A stretch of 64,000 bases of DNA from Trametopsis cervina (Eukaryota > Basidiomycota > Agaricomycetes > Polyporales > Irpicaceae): positions 124,001 to 188,000 of the forward strand of contig MU278356.1 in NCBI GenBank assembly GCA_022385755.1, in the 5' to 3' direction. The notes beneath the pieces were generated by a model. That model was given only the letters and a program-made list of their open reading frames with translations, made no database searches and was not told the origin of the DNA. Position 1 is the stretch's first letter. The number at the start of each line of letters is the position of its first letter. A program made the position numbers and the translations under genes. Positions 38,131 through 50,976 of this stretch are shown piece after piece.

Positions 38131-39717
38131 TCAGACACGCTTCCCAAAGAACTCTCTCAAATCAGCAATCAACTCCGCAGGGCTGTCCAAAGCTGGGAAA
38201 TGCCCGCCACCTTCATGCACTATATCCGTCCAGTTGATCAGACCATGTTATAGTCAGGGAAATATTCATCAGCCATGGTATCGACAAACTTACGTTTGTA
38301 AAAAGTGAGGTTGCCAAATGGTGCGACATCAGCTTCTGCGGCTAAGCCCAACTCATATGGCTGGATCATAGACAATTAGTTATCGAGTGGGAGCTACGGG
38401 TAAGACAGTACTCACGAAAACAGAGAATGCAAACGCTTTCGACTTCACTTTTATAGACATGGAAGGGATGAGCGCGTTCTCACCCGTCGCTGTCTTGTGT
38501 GCCTAGGATACCCGTATCAAATTGTTTTTCGCTCAAACGAAGGTCGTACTTACCTGATTGTAAATTACCACAGACGAAGAGAAGGAACCGCTGAGGAAGT
38601 AGAGCGCGGTTGTATCAATGATATCTTGGGGGTCGAGTCGCTCTGGATCCGACCACCCGTAGAATTTTTCGCCGATCCAGCTAAGAATAGCAAGAGGAGA
38701 AGATGCGATAGCGATGCCAATGGTGAATGGCTGTAGGCACCATTTGCTGAATGAGTCAAACAGAGACGAGGAAACAGGGTAAAATACCTTCGTATTTTGA
38801 ATATCGTAGTACGCACGCCCCGTCTGGTGGAAATGCGCTAATCTGGCATAGATGGCTTGTTCTCTTTCCGTATACTTGCTCACGTCCAGATTCGCCGACG
38901 GCGGGACCAAGAACATGTTAAAATGCACGGCGGTCATGGAGTCCGCATACTCGCTTGCCAGAACCCGCATAGTCATAGAGCCCTATCGCAAGACGGTTGA
39001 GACTCAGGATCAATGTGAGAAATAAGCACCAACCCAGTCACCGCCTTGTCCGTAGTATGTCTTGTAGCCAAGCAGGTTCACCATGAGATCGTTGAAGAGC
39101 CTCGCAATATCTTCAAGGTTCCACCCGTCCCTTCTTGGTAGTGTGGACTTGAAGAAGCCAGGAAGAGAGGGCACGACAACATTGAAACTACATACACGGG
39201 GACGATATCAAAACATAGGTAATAATGAGCAAGGAAGTAGCTCACGCAGGGAGGTCAGCGCTGGGAGGGTTTGCGAGCGGTTCAATGACCTTATGGAAGT
39301 CGTAGAATGTACCTAGAATTAGGCAAGAGCATTCAGCATCATTATCGACGTAAGAGCATATACCAATAATTACTCACCCGGCCAGCCATGAAGCGCGAGT
39401 AATGGCACAGCATCAGCGCGTTCACTCTTCTGGTGCACGAAGTGGACTTCTAGTTCATCCCCCTTGGGGGAGACATAGTTGACCAAGTAGTGATCAAACT
39501 TGTTCAGCTCACGTTCGAGCCTCTCCCATGTCCACTCGGTACTAAACTTCTGCTTCAGTGTCTTCAAGTAGTCGTAATCAATTCCCAAGCTCCATGGTGT
39601 AGCTGCATCGATGGGTGCCCGCTCCGGAAATGGGGCCAACTTGAGAAGGGTGAGCATAGCTTCTACTTGCGAATTGTCGTAATGGATGGGTATCTTGCGA
39701 AGATTGCTGAACGACAT
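38131..39717 (-). CDS. Epoxide hydrolase (alpha/beta-hydrolase with N-terminal EHN domain)
   Basis: Opens epoxides to diols through an Asp-ester intermediate. About eight exons run from ATG 39717 to TGA 38133-38131. The N-terminal EHN region (IPIHYDNSQVEAMLTLLKLAPFP, LNKFDHYLV) is typical of microsomal-type enzymes. The hydrolase core shows the oxyanion loop LLALHGWPG, FNVVVPSLPGF, the nucleophile in YGQGGDWGSM and the catalytic His in LHEGGGHFPALD. The intron inside QNTK|PFTIGIAIASSPLA is 57 nt, in frame and stop-free. The last intron has the acceptor GATATAG; an earlier join would leave extra residues before the His motif. Likely role is detoxification or secondary metabolism. Confidence 0.9.
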
Positions 39718-40206
39718 GATTTCCGATCGTTATGGGGTCGTTGAGCGAAGTTGGAGTGGTCGAGGATAAAGGGGTCTTCATGTTCTGAGTCGCTATAGCT
39801 TATATACACACGCGACTCTGACACGTGTGAAAATGAGGTCGAGCTGAATGGATATCGTCATTCACAGATCTGTCCGCCTTACAGTCACAGGGTACTAAGG
39901 AAAACATCCGGCGCCGCAACGGGTTTAGAATGCTGTATTGAAGATGAGATGCGACACGGCAGTTAGCGAGCGCCACGAGGCTTACAGGGAAGTCGTAGTG
40001 CAAGTGTTCTCAACATCTTCGGTGCTGTAATATCGATGCTCAGGTTGTTCATGATTGATTGAGCGTCGCGATAACGGGAAGTCCCAATGAAGTCCCCGTC
40101 CCGCTGTATCAAAGGTATGGGAGACGCTGGGTGCTGTATGTCCTTTACACGTCAAATCGCGGCAAGGCAGGTGAATCATACTTGGCGTGGGACCCACAAG
40201 GGTGTG
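39718..40206. other. Promoter of epoxide hydrolase and 3' flank of PQ-loop gene
   Basis: 489 bases with the TATA element at 39800-39806 and no recognisable gene. Confidence 0.6.
39800..39806 (-). promoter_or_regulatory. TATA box of the epoxide hydrolase gene
   Basis: TATATAA reads toward the epoxide hydrolase, about 83 bases upstream of its ATG. Confidence 0.55.
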
Positions 40207-41269
40207 TTAGTTGCCGTGCTTCTCTTCTGGAACATAATTCTTTGCAGCCTCAATATTCCCAGGCGCATCACATGCAGCAAGCTCTCTACGGCGTTTTCGA
40301 GCGGCCGACGGGTTGAGAACGAGCGCGAGCAAGATTACAATGCCATCCAACACCTGCTTCGGATCAGTGATATGATCAAGGAGCGGAACGTTCGTTTCGA
40401 CGCACCACAACCAGGGAATATGCTACACCTGCTATTACATCGAATCTTGGCTTGAACACAAGCGATAGGTCACTGAATACGCCGCCAAGGAGGTCAATGG
40501 CCATAAAGGGGATTGAAATCCCAATGACCTCTCCGTGTTTGTAAATTTCATAGTATTGCGGGCTGTAATATATGATGTCGATCCGATCGTACTTCGCAAG
40601 GGAGGACACTTACAGTAGTGCTACAGAGAGCAATATGGAGCTCATGATGCCGAAGAACTGAACGGGCTTGTGATTGCCGGCACGATACGCCGGCTGATTC
40701 TACAGTGAGTTCAACTACAACTTGACAAGAAGATCACTCACACGGATTGCAAACACCATGCCCGCTTCAAACCCAGCGAGGAGTAAGACCATAAATACAA
40801 GCCATGCCATACAACTCCGAAAAGGACGTCCATGACTGTAGTATAGGCACTGAAGATAAACGACTTAGCGCATGACCTACCACTTATACGCATTGCGGGT
40901 ACCTGGCTCCATGATACAAGGCACAGGAATGAGAGAACTTGCGGTTGAACAATTAGCGGAATGTTCAGATCTTGAACTATCACATATACACCGAGAAATG
41001 CTCCTGATATCGCCCACAGGAAGCTAGAACATACGAATATTTAGCATAGAGTCACCTTCGAACACGCATATGTATGTAGTAGCGAACCCACCCTATGAAT
41101 GGTGACAGTCCTTCCGTAGACTTAGACTTCCAACTCTTCCATATCTGAGGCAACAACTGAATCATCCAGCAGACCGTTCCTACTGGGTGTCAACGATAGA
41201 GTAGGGACGGAGCCACGATGACTCACCCAAAGTACCGAGGACATTCTCGGCTACTGGGCTTGTAGGCAT
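40207..41269 (-). CDS. PQ-loop repeat membrane protein (copy 2)
   Basis: A seven-helix membrane protein of the PQ-loop/SLC66 type, a family that includes lysosomal and vacuolar amino-acid exporters; the substrate here is unknown. I read seven exons from ATG 41269 to stop 40207. PQ motif 1 lies in WMIQLLPQIWKSWKSKSTEG and PQ motif 2 in ALLPQYYEIYKHGEVIGIS. Between them are the helices GVYVIVQDLNIPLIVQPQVLS and LVFMVLLLAGFEAGMVFAI. The C-terminus is short, basic and then acidic, on the cytosolic side. It is a tandem duplicate of the next gene upstream: the two share exon layout, the GVYVIVQDLNIPLI block and the ending VLDGIV. Confidence 0.85.
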
Positions 41270-41626
41270 AACACGGAGAGCAGTACAGTTGGCTGCTTGG
41301 GTGAGTTACGGAACACTCAAGAACACCTCACAGTGACAAAGTAAGTAAGAGAAAGTAGCAGAGCGTCAACGATATTGACGGATGCTTGAAATGGATCGGG
41401 CAGCACGTGATTAGTGACGTCGAGGCCAGCGACGATCAGCTTCACAACTTCTACGACTCTCATCTTTACAATGGATGTTATGACACTCGATAATCCATAC
41501 CTTCCAGTGCAACTGCAATGTGTAAGTCTCACACCCGCTCTGTAGGGTGATCACTTTTCTCCCTCTCGCAGACGACTGTGTTCTCTTCTGTTGGCTTGCT
41601 GTCAAGCGAAGATCTTCGGGGAGACA
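41270..41626. other. Spacer between tandem PQ-loop genes
   Basis: 357 bases that hold the promoter of copy 2 and the 3' end of copy 1. I see no gene. Confidence 0.6.
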
Positions 41627-42715
41627 TTAGTACGCAGCAAATACACAGGCAGCCTGACCAACTCGCCTCCCAGATACGTCCACATCTGGCAAAGCAGCGA
41701 CACATGCTTCTCGTGATCGCCTCCTTCTAGCCCTAGGATTCAATATTGCAGCTAGGATTAGAACTATTCCATCCAAAACCTATGGAAAGGAGAGACGTCT
41801 GAGACTTGGAGTGTAAGAAATGCGGTAACAACATACCACGACCAACCCATATGTAATTGCAGCTATGATGTCCATCTTTGTTTTGAACACAAGGGATAAC
41901 ACAGAGAAGATGCCGCCTAGACAATCAACGGCCATGAACGGTATCGACAGCCCCACGACTTCGCCTCGTTGATATATCTCGAAATATTGCGGTCTAGTCA
42001 AACATTATGAGTTGGAACACCCCGACTCTGTCATGCTCACATGAGTGCAACTGATATTATCACTGAACTGAGGATTCCGAAGAACTCTACGCCAGCTTTG
42101 TTTCCTGCGTCAAACGAGGGCTGAAACCACCATTAAAATCATCAAGTGTGTTGTATCGTCCTACGAAGCTCACTTTGACGGCAAAGATCATTCCTGCCTC
42201 AAAACCTCCACAAAGAAGTAGTATTCCGGCAAAATATGCCACGCATCTTACAAGAGAGCATCCTCTCCCATAGTATTGGCACTGGAATAGCTTGTCAGTT
42301 CACAATCGTGACAATAGCCATGATACCCGATTTGCGCTGACCTGGGCCCACGACAATATTGAGAGCGCAGCGAACGCTTGAGGTTGTATGATAAGGGGTA
42401 TATTCAAGTCTTGTACAATGACATATACTCCTAGAGGAGCACCCGCTAAGCCCCACAAGAGCCTGTATGCCATGATTGTTAGCTATTGTCCATACTGTGA
42501 GCAATGGAGTGGAACCTACACTAGCCATGGTGATAGACCGTCTGTGGATTTTTCTCTATACGTCTTCCAAACTTGCGGGATGAGCTGCACAGTCCAACAT
42601 ATTGTTCCTAAGATTTAGGTCAATAAGTTCCTGTAACTTGGGACAGTAGCACATCACGCGACATACCGGCAGTAGCAAGGACATTCTCAACGGCAGAGTT
42701 AGTGGGTAAGCCCAT
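41627..42715 (-). CDS. PQ-loop repeat membrane protein (copy 1)
   Basis: Seven exons run from ATG 42715 to stop 41627. PQ motif 1 is in WTVQLIPQVWKTYREKSTDG and PQ motif 2 in ALIPQYFEIYQRGEVVGLS. Helices include LLWGLAGAPLGVYVIVQDLN, AGILLLCGGFEAGMIFAVK and SIPFMAVDCLGGIFSVLSLVF. The C-terminal tail is Arg-rich (RARRRRSRE) and differs from that of the neighbour. Both copies are co-oriented and closely similar, so they arose by tandem duplication. Vacuolar or endosomal location is likely by family analogy only. Confidence 0.85.
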
Positions 42716-43372
42716 CTTTAGGGGTGCCGATTTAGTCTTTTCTCTACAGCTCCTATATACCTCCGGAGCACTGTATTGAGCGGAGGAGAGAAAACGCAAG
42801 TATGTTTCATCCTGGCGCACGAAATTTTGTCAGAGTCGGATCGCGGACGGATCTGCAATGTTTAAAATCGGTCATGCTTGTACCCTCGACTCGGCCCATA
42901 GTTCGAGCATGATGTGAAAGGATTTGCACGCGACTTGCTACGTAACGCACAGGCCGAACGCAATCCAGATTTCTTATGAGTAGCCGACCACTCTGATTTA
43001 TCGCTGAATGGATTTACGTATCGCTGGCATAAATCACATACACTCGTGTTACGACAACGGCGTATAGAAGGGCAGCTGATACTCACTGCGGGTATTCGTA
43101 GCTTCCGCTATCTGTGGTTGTGGGTTCTTACTTGCTTGTATAAGAGCTATTGTATGTATACCGTCTACTCACCTGCTGATTCGATGGCTTAATTCTGCCC
43201 GTCCTCGTCGAGGAATCTCGCGTCAAGGAAAGATCATACGACGAATAAATTACGATGATTATATTAGCACTTCGAATTGCATGCGGCCGTTAGAGTAAGA
43301 TGGTGGGTGAAATGCGGGGACTGCTTACTACGATATACATAACGCCTTTGTTCAACAAACGATCCTCCGATA
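42716..43372. other. Promoter of PQ-loop copy 1 and PET117 3' flank
   Basis: 657 bases with only short unconnected frames. No gene recognised. Confidence 0.55.
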
Positions 43373-43677
43373 CTATGAACCATCCGGCTGTTGGGACGGG
43401 CGAGGAACACTTTGAACGGCTTCGTAGAGGGCTCGTTTCCGTTGCGAGTCCTCGTATTCTTGTTCACGCCTGCGCAGCTTTTCACGTCTTCTTTCATCAT
43501 CTCGCAGAACACCTTTATACATGGTCTATGCGTGTTCATTGTCGTCAGGGTCAGTCTACGCGTTGAAAAAAATGGACACACCTCTGCTTCCTGCTGTTGC
43601 ATATAGTGCACTCCATAGATGATGCCGACAGACAGTGCGATCGAACCCAGCAATGTTGCTTTTGCAAGCCTTGACAT
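43373..43677 (-). CDS. PET117: Cytochrome c oxidase assembly factor Pet117
   Basis: A small mitochondrial inner-membrane protein needed to assemble complex IV, linked in yeast to heme a synthase oligomerisation. Exons 43677-43582 and 43525-43373 give 82 residues. The hallmark start MSRLAKATLLGSIALSVG is followed by IYGVHYMQQQEAE|TMYKGVLRDDERR, a single N-terminal membrane segment and then a charged helix (LRRREQEYEDSQRKRALYEAV). Length and motif order match the family. Confidence 0.93.
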
Positions 43678-44313
43678 GGTCAAGCTCCTACGTTCGGAAG
43701 ACCCAGGATCGCGAGACAAAGCAAAGACCAAGCGGATCAGCGAACAAAGCTGAAGCTCTTGAGAGTACGACGTTCAAGTTAAACGATGAGACTGAAGAGG
43801 CGCCCGGCTATCGTGGGCCTTGACTGGGAACTCTAACCTGAACCAATACGTACAGTGGTGCACAGTACTCACAGCTGCAAGATTCCATAGCATTTATCCA
43901 TTTTCCCTCTGGATGGTATGACATGTGCAGTAAAAATGACTCAGTGGCACCGGTAAGACTGTTATAACGACACTGGGCGAAAGTGCTTACTTACCCTTGC
44001 CATTCAGATGTATATACGTCTGGCTAAACTTTGGCAATAACCACGCTAGTCTACTTGTGCTACCAGCTGGTCGGTAGACTTCTGCTACAAGTTCACTCAC
44101 ATACTGCCGAACGGGAGGAAGAGGAATGACTTGAAAAGAGTGCTCGTGTGAGAATTTGAGTGCAACCGATACGTGTATGGTTTATGGATCACCTTTTCTG
44201 CTATTCCTCTGAGGTAGCCACACACAGTGAGGAGAACCGCTGACCACTACCATAAAGCACAGATATATCATGTTCCGGAGACAGTTCCTCACCCAGATCT
44301 GCTCTCGTCAACA
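43678..44313. promoter_or_regulatory. Divergent region, PET117 and A-T-R reductase
   Basis: 636 bases between two divergent starts. No clear TATA box and no gene seen. Confidence 0.5.
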
Positions 44314-47300
44314 ATGGCTGAGGTGAACCCATCGTACCTCACTTGTACAGCATCGCAAGCCCAAGAGTTCAATGCGCTCAATCCTCATGGCATTTGCTCT
44401 CTCAACGAACTCTTGGAATCCCGCGCCAGGACTCACCCCGCGATTTGCGTTGCCGGCTTTCCTGAGCGATGTCTTGACAAACCCTCTTGGGAGCGAGTCG
44501 AATTCAGTAAGTCGATCTCCATTGATCGCCAGCAACTATATCTTTGGAATATTCTCACCCACAAATCTCGCAGCCTTTGCCTCACTGTTCGCTGCCTCGA
44601 ATGCTACTGCACTCCATTATTCTGCAACATCTTCGTTGTTCAACAGACCTCAGGAGTGTAAAGAAGACAGGATCGTTGCATTGCTCTCGCCGAGTGGCGC
44701 CGATTTCCTTGTTACGCTGTTCGCTGCCCTCAGACTTGGGTATGGCATATTGCTTCTCGCGTCAGTTTATCAACTCGTCTCTGCGGCTTTCCACCTAATC
44801 CATCTATACCTCACGCTTTAGACCACAAAATACTGATGAAGCCATCATACACCTGTGTCGCGCCACTTCTGCCAGTCATCTCATATGTCATTCCAGTCTG
44901 CTCCGTCAAGGACGCAATGCTATTCAAGATCTTTCTGGCGCTGAGGTTGTCGAGATGGCACCTCGTAGCGTCTGGCAGAAGATTCTACAACACCAAACCC
45001 AAATCAAGGTAACTCTAAGCCCTGCCGAAGAGAGAGACCTCACTGCGGTTGTAATGCACACCAGCGGGTCCACTGGACTCCCCAAGGTAGATTATATTTG
45101 ATACCGCTGAGACTTATAAACTGATGTGTCGCCCACCGTCAGCCAATCCATCACCCGCATCGTATCTGGACTGAAGCGATCCCATGTATGCCAGGAAACC
45201 CTGCATTTACCACTACGCCACTCTTCCATGTCTGTCTGTCTTTCTCAAACTGGTATAAATGAGCTAAACTGTGAATAGGGAGGAAGTGCTGATCTATTCC
45301 GTTCGATGAACGCTCTGACAAGTCTATATATGTTCCCTTCCACATATCCTATAACCATAGCAAATATACTTGGCGCGGTCGCGGCATGTCCAGAAAGCTC
45401 CGCTTTTCTGTCGGTACCTTATATTCTCAAACTGCTCGCCGAGGATTCTGAAGGCTTGGAGATGCTGCAGAGAATGGAGCTAGTGAGTGTTGGTGGTGCA
45501 CCCCTTCCAGAGCAATGTAAGTTTGGGCGACTCGTACCTCATTCCTGGCACTCACGTGGCTATCCATGTATAGTGGGGGATCAGATGGTGCGCTCCGGAG
45601 TGAAACTCGTTAGCCGGTTAGGGTCCAGTGAATGCGGATGTAGGCGGGTTTTTGCAGAAGAATGGCATACTTTACTGATGGTGCTCAACATCAGTCCTAA
45701 TGAGCTCGCACAGGAATTACCAGACCGATTTAGAGTGGGGCTGGCTTCGTAACCACGGTCTTGGGATCCAGATGCTCCATTTCGAAGCTATAGATGACTC
45801 TAGTGATACGTTCGAGCTGCGTGTCAGTGCAGAGTGGACCACAAGGGTATGTTAGATATCGTACAAATATGTGGGTGCTACCTACAACGTGCGCTAGGTG
45901 GTTTCCAATCGTCCGGATGGTAGCTTTGCCACCGGAGATCTATACATCAAGCATCCAACCAAGGCTAATACATGGAAATACTCTGGAAGAGCAGACGATG
46001 TCATTGTTATGGTACGTTTGTCACCTATCCATCCTACCAGTGGCAGATACTGATACTGATATTCAGACGAATGGCAAGAAAGCCTCCGCAAACTTTATCG
46101 AGACGAAGCTTCGCGCTTCTAGGTATATTACCGAGGCTATAGCCTTTGGTGCATCGAAGCCTATGCTGGGCGTTTTAGTCATTCCATCATCGTCTATGAT
46201 AGACAGAGACCAAATCGCAGAGTGCGTTCATGAGCTGAACCAAGCTAGCGCACCATATGCGACCATCTTCGACGAGATGATTGTAGTCTTACCCTACGAT
46301 ACCGACCTACCGAAGACAAGCAAGGGCTCCGTGATACGTCCGCAAGCATTGAAGAAATACGCTGACATTATTGAAAATACGTATCGGCGTTTTGAAGAGG
46401 GAACATCCGTTCTCCCAGAAGGACCAACCTCGGACGAGGATATGCAGGATCTCGTGCGACGACTGGTGTCCGAAATCATGAAGCCCACATTACGAGGACC
46501 TGTGGTGCCCAATTTCAGGAATGATGACGATCTATTCAATTTGGGATTGACGTCCTTGCAAGCTCTCAGCATTCGTGGCTCTCTACAGAAGGTAATTTCA
46601 CGATGTTAACGAATGGACACATTTTAACGCCTTCTCCTACAGCTTCTGGATTTCTCGGCAGGTCAGGTCCTCGGAGACAACGTCGTTTTCGATTACCCAA
46701 CCGTTCAAAAGTATATCCTCTCCTTTCGTCGACACATATGTGCTGAACGATTATATGTAGGCTAACGAAATACTTCGTGGATGTCAGACGTGGTAGCCAG
46801 AAGGAATTTAATTCAGACGAGCAACAGCTTCAGCTGATGAAGGAACTGCTCTTGCAATACGAATCGTTTCCCCCCGCGTCCCCCCTTACCAGTGCAGACG
46901 ATAATCTGCATTCCAATGAGCTAGTGGTGAGTACGCGATAATATTATTCACCCACATCCAGTTTTGCTGAGTCCGCCATAGGTCTTGACCGGAGCAACTG
47001 GAGGTTTGGGCGCACACATTTTTGCGCAGCTGTTGTCACGCACATCTCTGCACATTATTGCGCTCATCCGAGCCGATAACGACGAAGAGGCGGAGCGGCG
47101 TCTGCAGACGAATTTAGAGATGCGGAAATTGCAACATGCAGGAGATAAAACACGGTACACAGCTTTGGCAGCGACCCTTTCTGAAGGGGACCTCGGCCTG
47201 TCAAGGATTGTGTATGAACGTCTCCTTCGAAGGACCAGGTTCGTCATACACGTACGTAGGGTCCTCAGGGCGTTTGTACATATAGCTAATCAAGATGCAG

Positions 47301-48302
47301 GCTGGTTGGCCTGTGAACTTCGCATACAACCTGGAGAGTTTCAAGGATGCTTTACAAGGTATGTAATGCAAGACGCATGCGAGCTATCATTTGACATTTC
47401 TGTAGGGATGCGAGCTCTGCTGGAGTTAACTATAGCAACGCAACTTCATGCCCGCGTAGTATTCTGCTCCTCAGTCGCTGCTGCATCCAACAATGTGTCG
47501 ACCACAATGAAGGTGCCAGAAGCTTTGCCTAAATCCGAACGCAGTGCCGCACCGATGGGATACGCCAGGTCCAAATGGATTGCAGAGCATATATGCAATA
47601 AAGCTTACCTGAATCCAGAGCTGGCTGGCCGTCTTCGTATCGCGAGGCTTGGGCAACTGTGCGGCGACACGCAGCATGGAATATGGAATGAGAAGGAAGC
47701 ATGGCCTCTTCTCATTGCAAGCGTCCATTATACTGGATGCTTACCGGTATTGCGAGAGGTCGGTGGATCTCCATATCCGAGAGAACTACCGTACTAATAA
47801 GATACTTAGAGCATGTCTTGGCTACCTCTGGATGTTGCCGCAGCGGCTGTGCTTGATATTGCGTTGAATGAGTCCTTGGAGCCAGCACCCACCTCCGAAG
47901 TCCCCGTCTATCACGTCATTCATCCTACTGCAATCTCATGGACAACTTTGTTGGAATATCTGGACAGCGCCGGCCTGGTCTTCGAACGTGTCGCCCCCGA
48001 AGTTTGGCTGGACGAGCTTGCTCGCACAACGGAAAGGCTGGATCCTGGGACGAGAAATCTCATTCAGTTGTGGGAACGGAAGGTGTGTTCACTACTGCCT
48101 TGATCATCACTCCTCTCTTCAACGCTTGGAACTCTAGTATAGAGACGCGAGCAATCCGGGAGACGTTCCCGAGCTGGAGTATGACATGTCGCATGCGATT
48201 TCGTTGTCACCGGCGTTGCAGACCGTTCCGGAAGTCTCGGAGCTCCTCATACGAAGCATTGTAGAAGCATGGAGAGTATCTGGTTTCCTCTCTAGGTCTT
48301 GA
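44314..48302 (+). CDS. NRPS-like adenylating reductase (A-T-R), carboxylic acid reductase type
   Basis: Activates a carboxylic acid with ATP, loads it on a phosphopantetheine arm and reduces it to an aldehyde with NADPH. About 15 exons run from ATG 44314 to TGA 48300-48302. The adenylation domain shows HTSGSTGLPK (near 45057-45086), TTPLFHGGSADLF, GSSECGFLMSSHR, FATGDLYI and SGRADDVIVMTNGKK. The thiolation motif LGLTSLQAL holds the pantetheine Ser at about 46552. The reductase domain begins VVLTGATGGLGAHIF (46978 on), with HAGWPVNFAYNLESF, SSVAAAS and the YARSKW Tyr/Lys pair. There is no condensation domain. The family includes alpha-aminoadipate reductase, but the short size and missing N-terminal extension point to secondary metabolism; the substrate is unknown. 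The A5-region intron (45640-45694) must use acceptor ACATCAG to keep frame. Confidence 0.92.
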
Positions 48303-50976
48303 ATAGTCTTGCATACATACCTGGCGTTGCAATGTACATAGCTGAGTACTCTGTACTTGGACCGTATGTCCTTGATGACAGTCGCTTTCTGGGGTGCTGA
48401 CCGGAAGATTGAATTTATCTCCGCCGCTACCAACTGATTTTCCTTGAGTCTCGCAATAGTAGTTGTATCGCCACCCGTTCAAGTGGGGCAGCTGGCCTAT
48501 GCTAAACGTTCTCAGACGCCCACTCCTTGCCTTCTACCACCATGCCCACTTCCTCTCTTCTCCACATCGCTTCTTCCTAGTCATACCGTCGCCTCGTTAT
48601 AACATGGATAGTCGGTTATGAGTGCATCTGGTTGATGTCGGTGTACGTGTGCGTATGAATGGGAGACCGTGTTGAAGAGGGAAGGAAGGAAGGACATGTT
48701 ATGCATGTACTAGAGCCCGAGATGTTCATTGACAGGAGCTCAACGCTTGGTCATGAATGACACTTGCCACCCCATCGTCTTGCCAAGACTGGTCTCTGAG
48801 TGTAGAGAAAGCACTCGAGCTGCGATTCTGACATGCCCGCTTGATCCCTCCACATCTTTTCTTTTGCTCTCTATTCTGTGATACAGGTGAATTACGCCAC
48901 CAGGGAAGATCCTGAGGTGCAGAAGCTCGGCTGTTGAAGCACAGGGATTCGTGTCCATTGTACGCATATGAGGAAGGCAAGTTGAATGCAGTTTCCTTGA
49001 TCATATCATGAGTGCCGTTCATCCTATATTTTTATTGCCTGCCAGATATTGCTGCTCTGAGGCTCACATCGTTGACCTTCATGCGCTCGTCAAAGGACTG
49101 GCAGGCGTCACGCTTAGCAGATCTTGGGAAATATTTGCAACAGCGGCTGAAGCCTCCTGCGAATATTTGTCTGGAGAGGGATCCGTTGACAGGTACGTTG
49201 CCCTTTTTCCACCAGCCATAACGCTGCGATATGTTGAGGTTGCCCGCACTCACAACCTCAGCCTCAACGTCATCTACAAGAATAGCCGTGCAACTATGTG
49301 CCGATTGACTTCGGCTTTGCTCGATATTGCTGGGCCTGGATATATTGGGGCGCGCATCTGCCACCCCAGCATATGCTGTCATCTCGTCAGGGAGAGCAGC
49401 GCATCGTCGAGTGTATACATCGTAATGGCTGAACCGCTGTAGATCAAGCGAGCGGTGATACTTACGCAGTACGTCTAATTGCCCTATGACTTGGTACAGA
49501 TGACATCGCCGTTCACACAGCTGTCCTTCGTAAGACCACCGGGGCACCTCAAACGTACGAGGGTGATGGTGTGCACTCCACGTTTCCGATTGCCGCACGT
49601 GTACGAGCAGCAACATCGCGCGGATGGGATTCTGTCTGATACATAGGTATGATTTGAATTTCTGTGGGGGCTGAATTACCTTCTACAGGCGCTTCAACGC
49701 TGTCTCAGGCTGCGCATACTCTGTTCATCGACTCTCGACCAAGTGCTCTGGATCAAACTGACGTACAGAAGCTCATTAATGTGGGAGCGTGTTAAGTCAT
49801 CCAGGATAAACGATGGCTCCGACAGGCAGATAGGTGCGCATTATCAGAAAGAATGAACAACTCATTCATGCGACGATCGATTCTTTAGAACCAACCTCGA
49901 GCATGTTGAAGCAATCCGGGCTACATTGCTGTTTCTCGTGAGAACTCCTGTGAAACGTGCCTCTACACTATGACATCTGAGCCGACAGAACCCAGCATGT
50001 TCGTGGTGCCGTTCGAGTCTTCACTTTTAATGTTGATGAGAAAGGTCCGGAGTATTCCTGCACCGGATGAGTGGGCTTTATTGACCATCTTGGAGGTAAT
50101 GAGCGGCACTGCGACTTTGTTGACCGAAAGGTAAGTGTGTACCCTTCCATCCATAATACGCGTCTGAGGAGCCGAACGTCCGTAGTTCCCATCATGCGGA
50201 CCCCTGCACCGACTCTGGCCGCTTCAGTTCAGGCCAGCATATAAGAAAAGACCGGTTTAGTAAGTTTGTACCTGCCTGGATATGCTCGTATTAACTGCGG
50301 TCATACTAGCAGGTGTATTGCCTCGTTATGCCATATGTTAGCCCTGTTTCACTGGGCCGTCTCTACAGCAGCTATGTTTGCATGTTTCAGCTATAGTATC
50401 CTGCGGCAGCGTTGTCGCATATCTCAACTCATGGCATACCACACGCTATCTACCAGACTCAAGCATAACTCGCACGGGCTGTACTATCAGAGTACTGGAG
50501 CTTATGCCAAGCAGCTGCGTCGAACGCATGCAAATCACCCACTCAAATCACGCGTTTCCAGGAGCACCGGTTTCCTCGATTATCATGAGTGGGTTTAGTA
50601 TACACTTGCGCTCTATGCGCCACGAGAAAGCGTTGTCTCAACCACAACTTAGGCTAGGGGTGTTGTTGGGTTCTGCATCTGTTGCACAGTACGTTTCGTT
50701 ATTCTCTGACTTCATGCAGCCGATCTCATCTCGATACCCGCCCTTACAATAGGAAGGTTACCCCCCACAGTTTGACAGTAGCGTTTTTATGGCAGCGCAT
50801 CGTCTTTCGCGCCCTACAGAAATACTCTTGGTCCATTGTGTACATATTTGTATACCGACACGACCCCAAAAATAATGATACGACACCAATCGCTGTACCT
50901 ATAAAGCTCGACGGCAGATGGGCTCTCAGTATTCTCCCTAACCCATTCTCTCCCAGACCTCCCAACTTCGTCCACA
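48303..50976. other. Region with coding-like fragments but no intact gene
   Basis: Between the reductase and the cyclase I see several plus-strand stretches that look protein-like in different frames: about 49050-49200 (DLGKYLQQRLKPPANICLER in one frame), 49497-49640 (TAVLRKTTGAPQTYEGDG) and 49970-50130. I could not join them into one frame with credible splice sites, and stops interrupt them. They may be the remains of a lost gene, or an intron-rich gene I cannot read by eye. The last 80 bases hold the cyclase promoter. Confidence 0.4.
50900..50906 (+). promoter_or_regulatory. TATA box of the sugar-phosphate cyclase gene
   Basis: TATAAAG lies 77 bases upstream of the ATG at 50977, a normal core promoter position. 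Confidence 0.6.

Noticed and set aside
45601..45760. Apparent frameshift in the A5 region of the A-T-R reductase
   Set aside because: An intron from 45640 to 45694 with acceptor ACATCAG restores GSSECGFLMSSHR and the reading frame, so the gene is intact.
49032..49616. 194-codon open frame on the minus strand
   Set aside because: No motif, no splice logic, and it overlaps coding-like plus-strand fragments.
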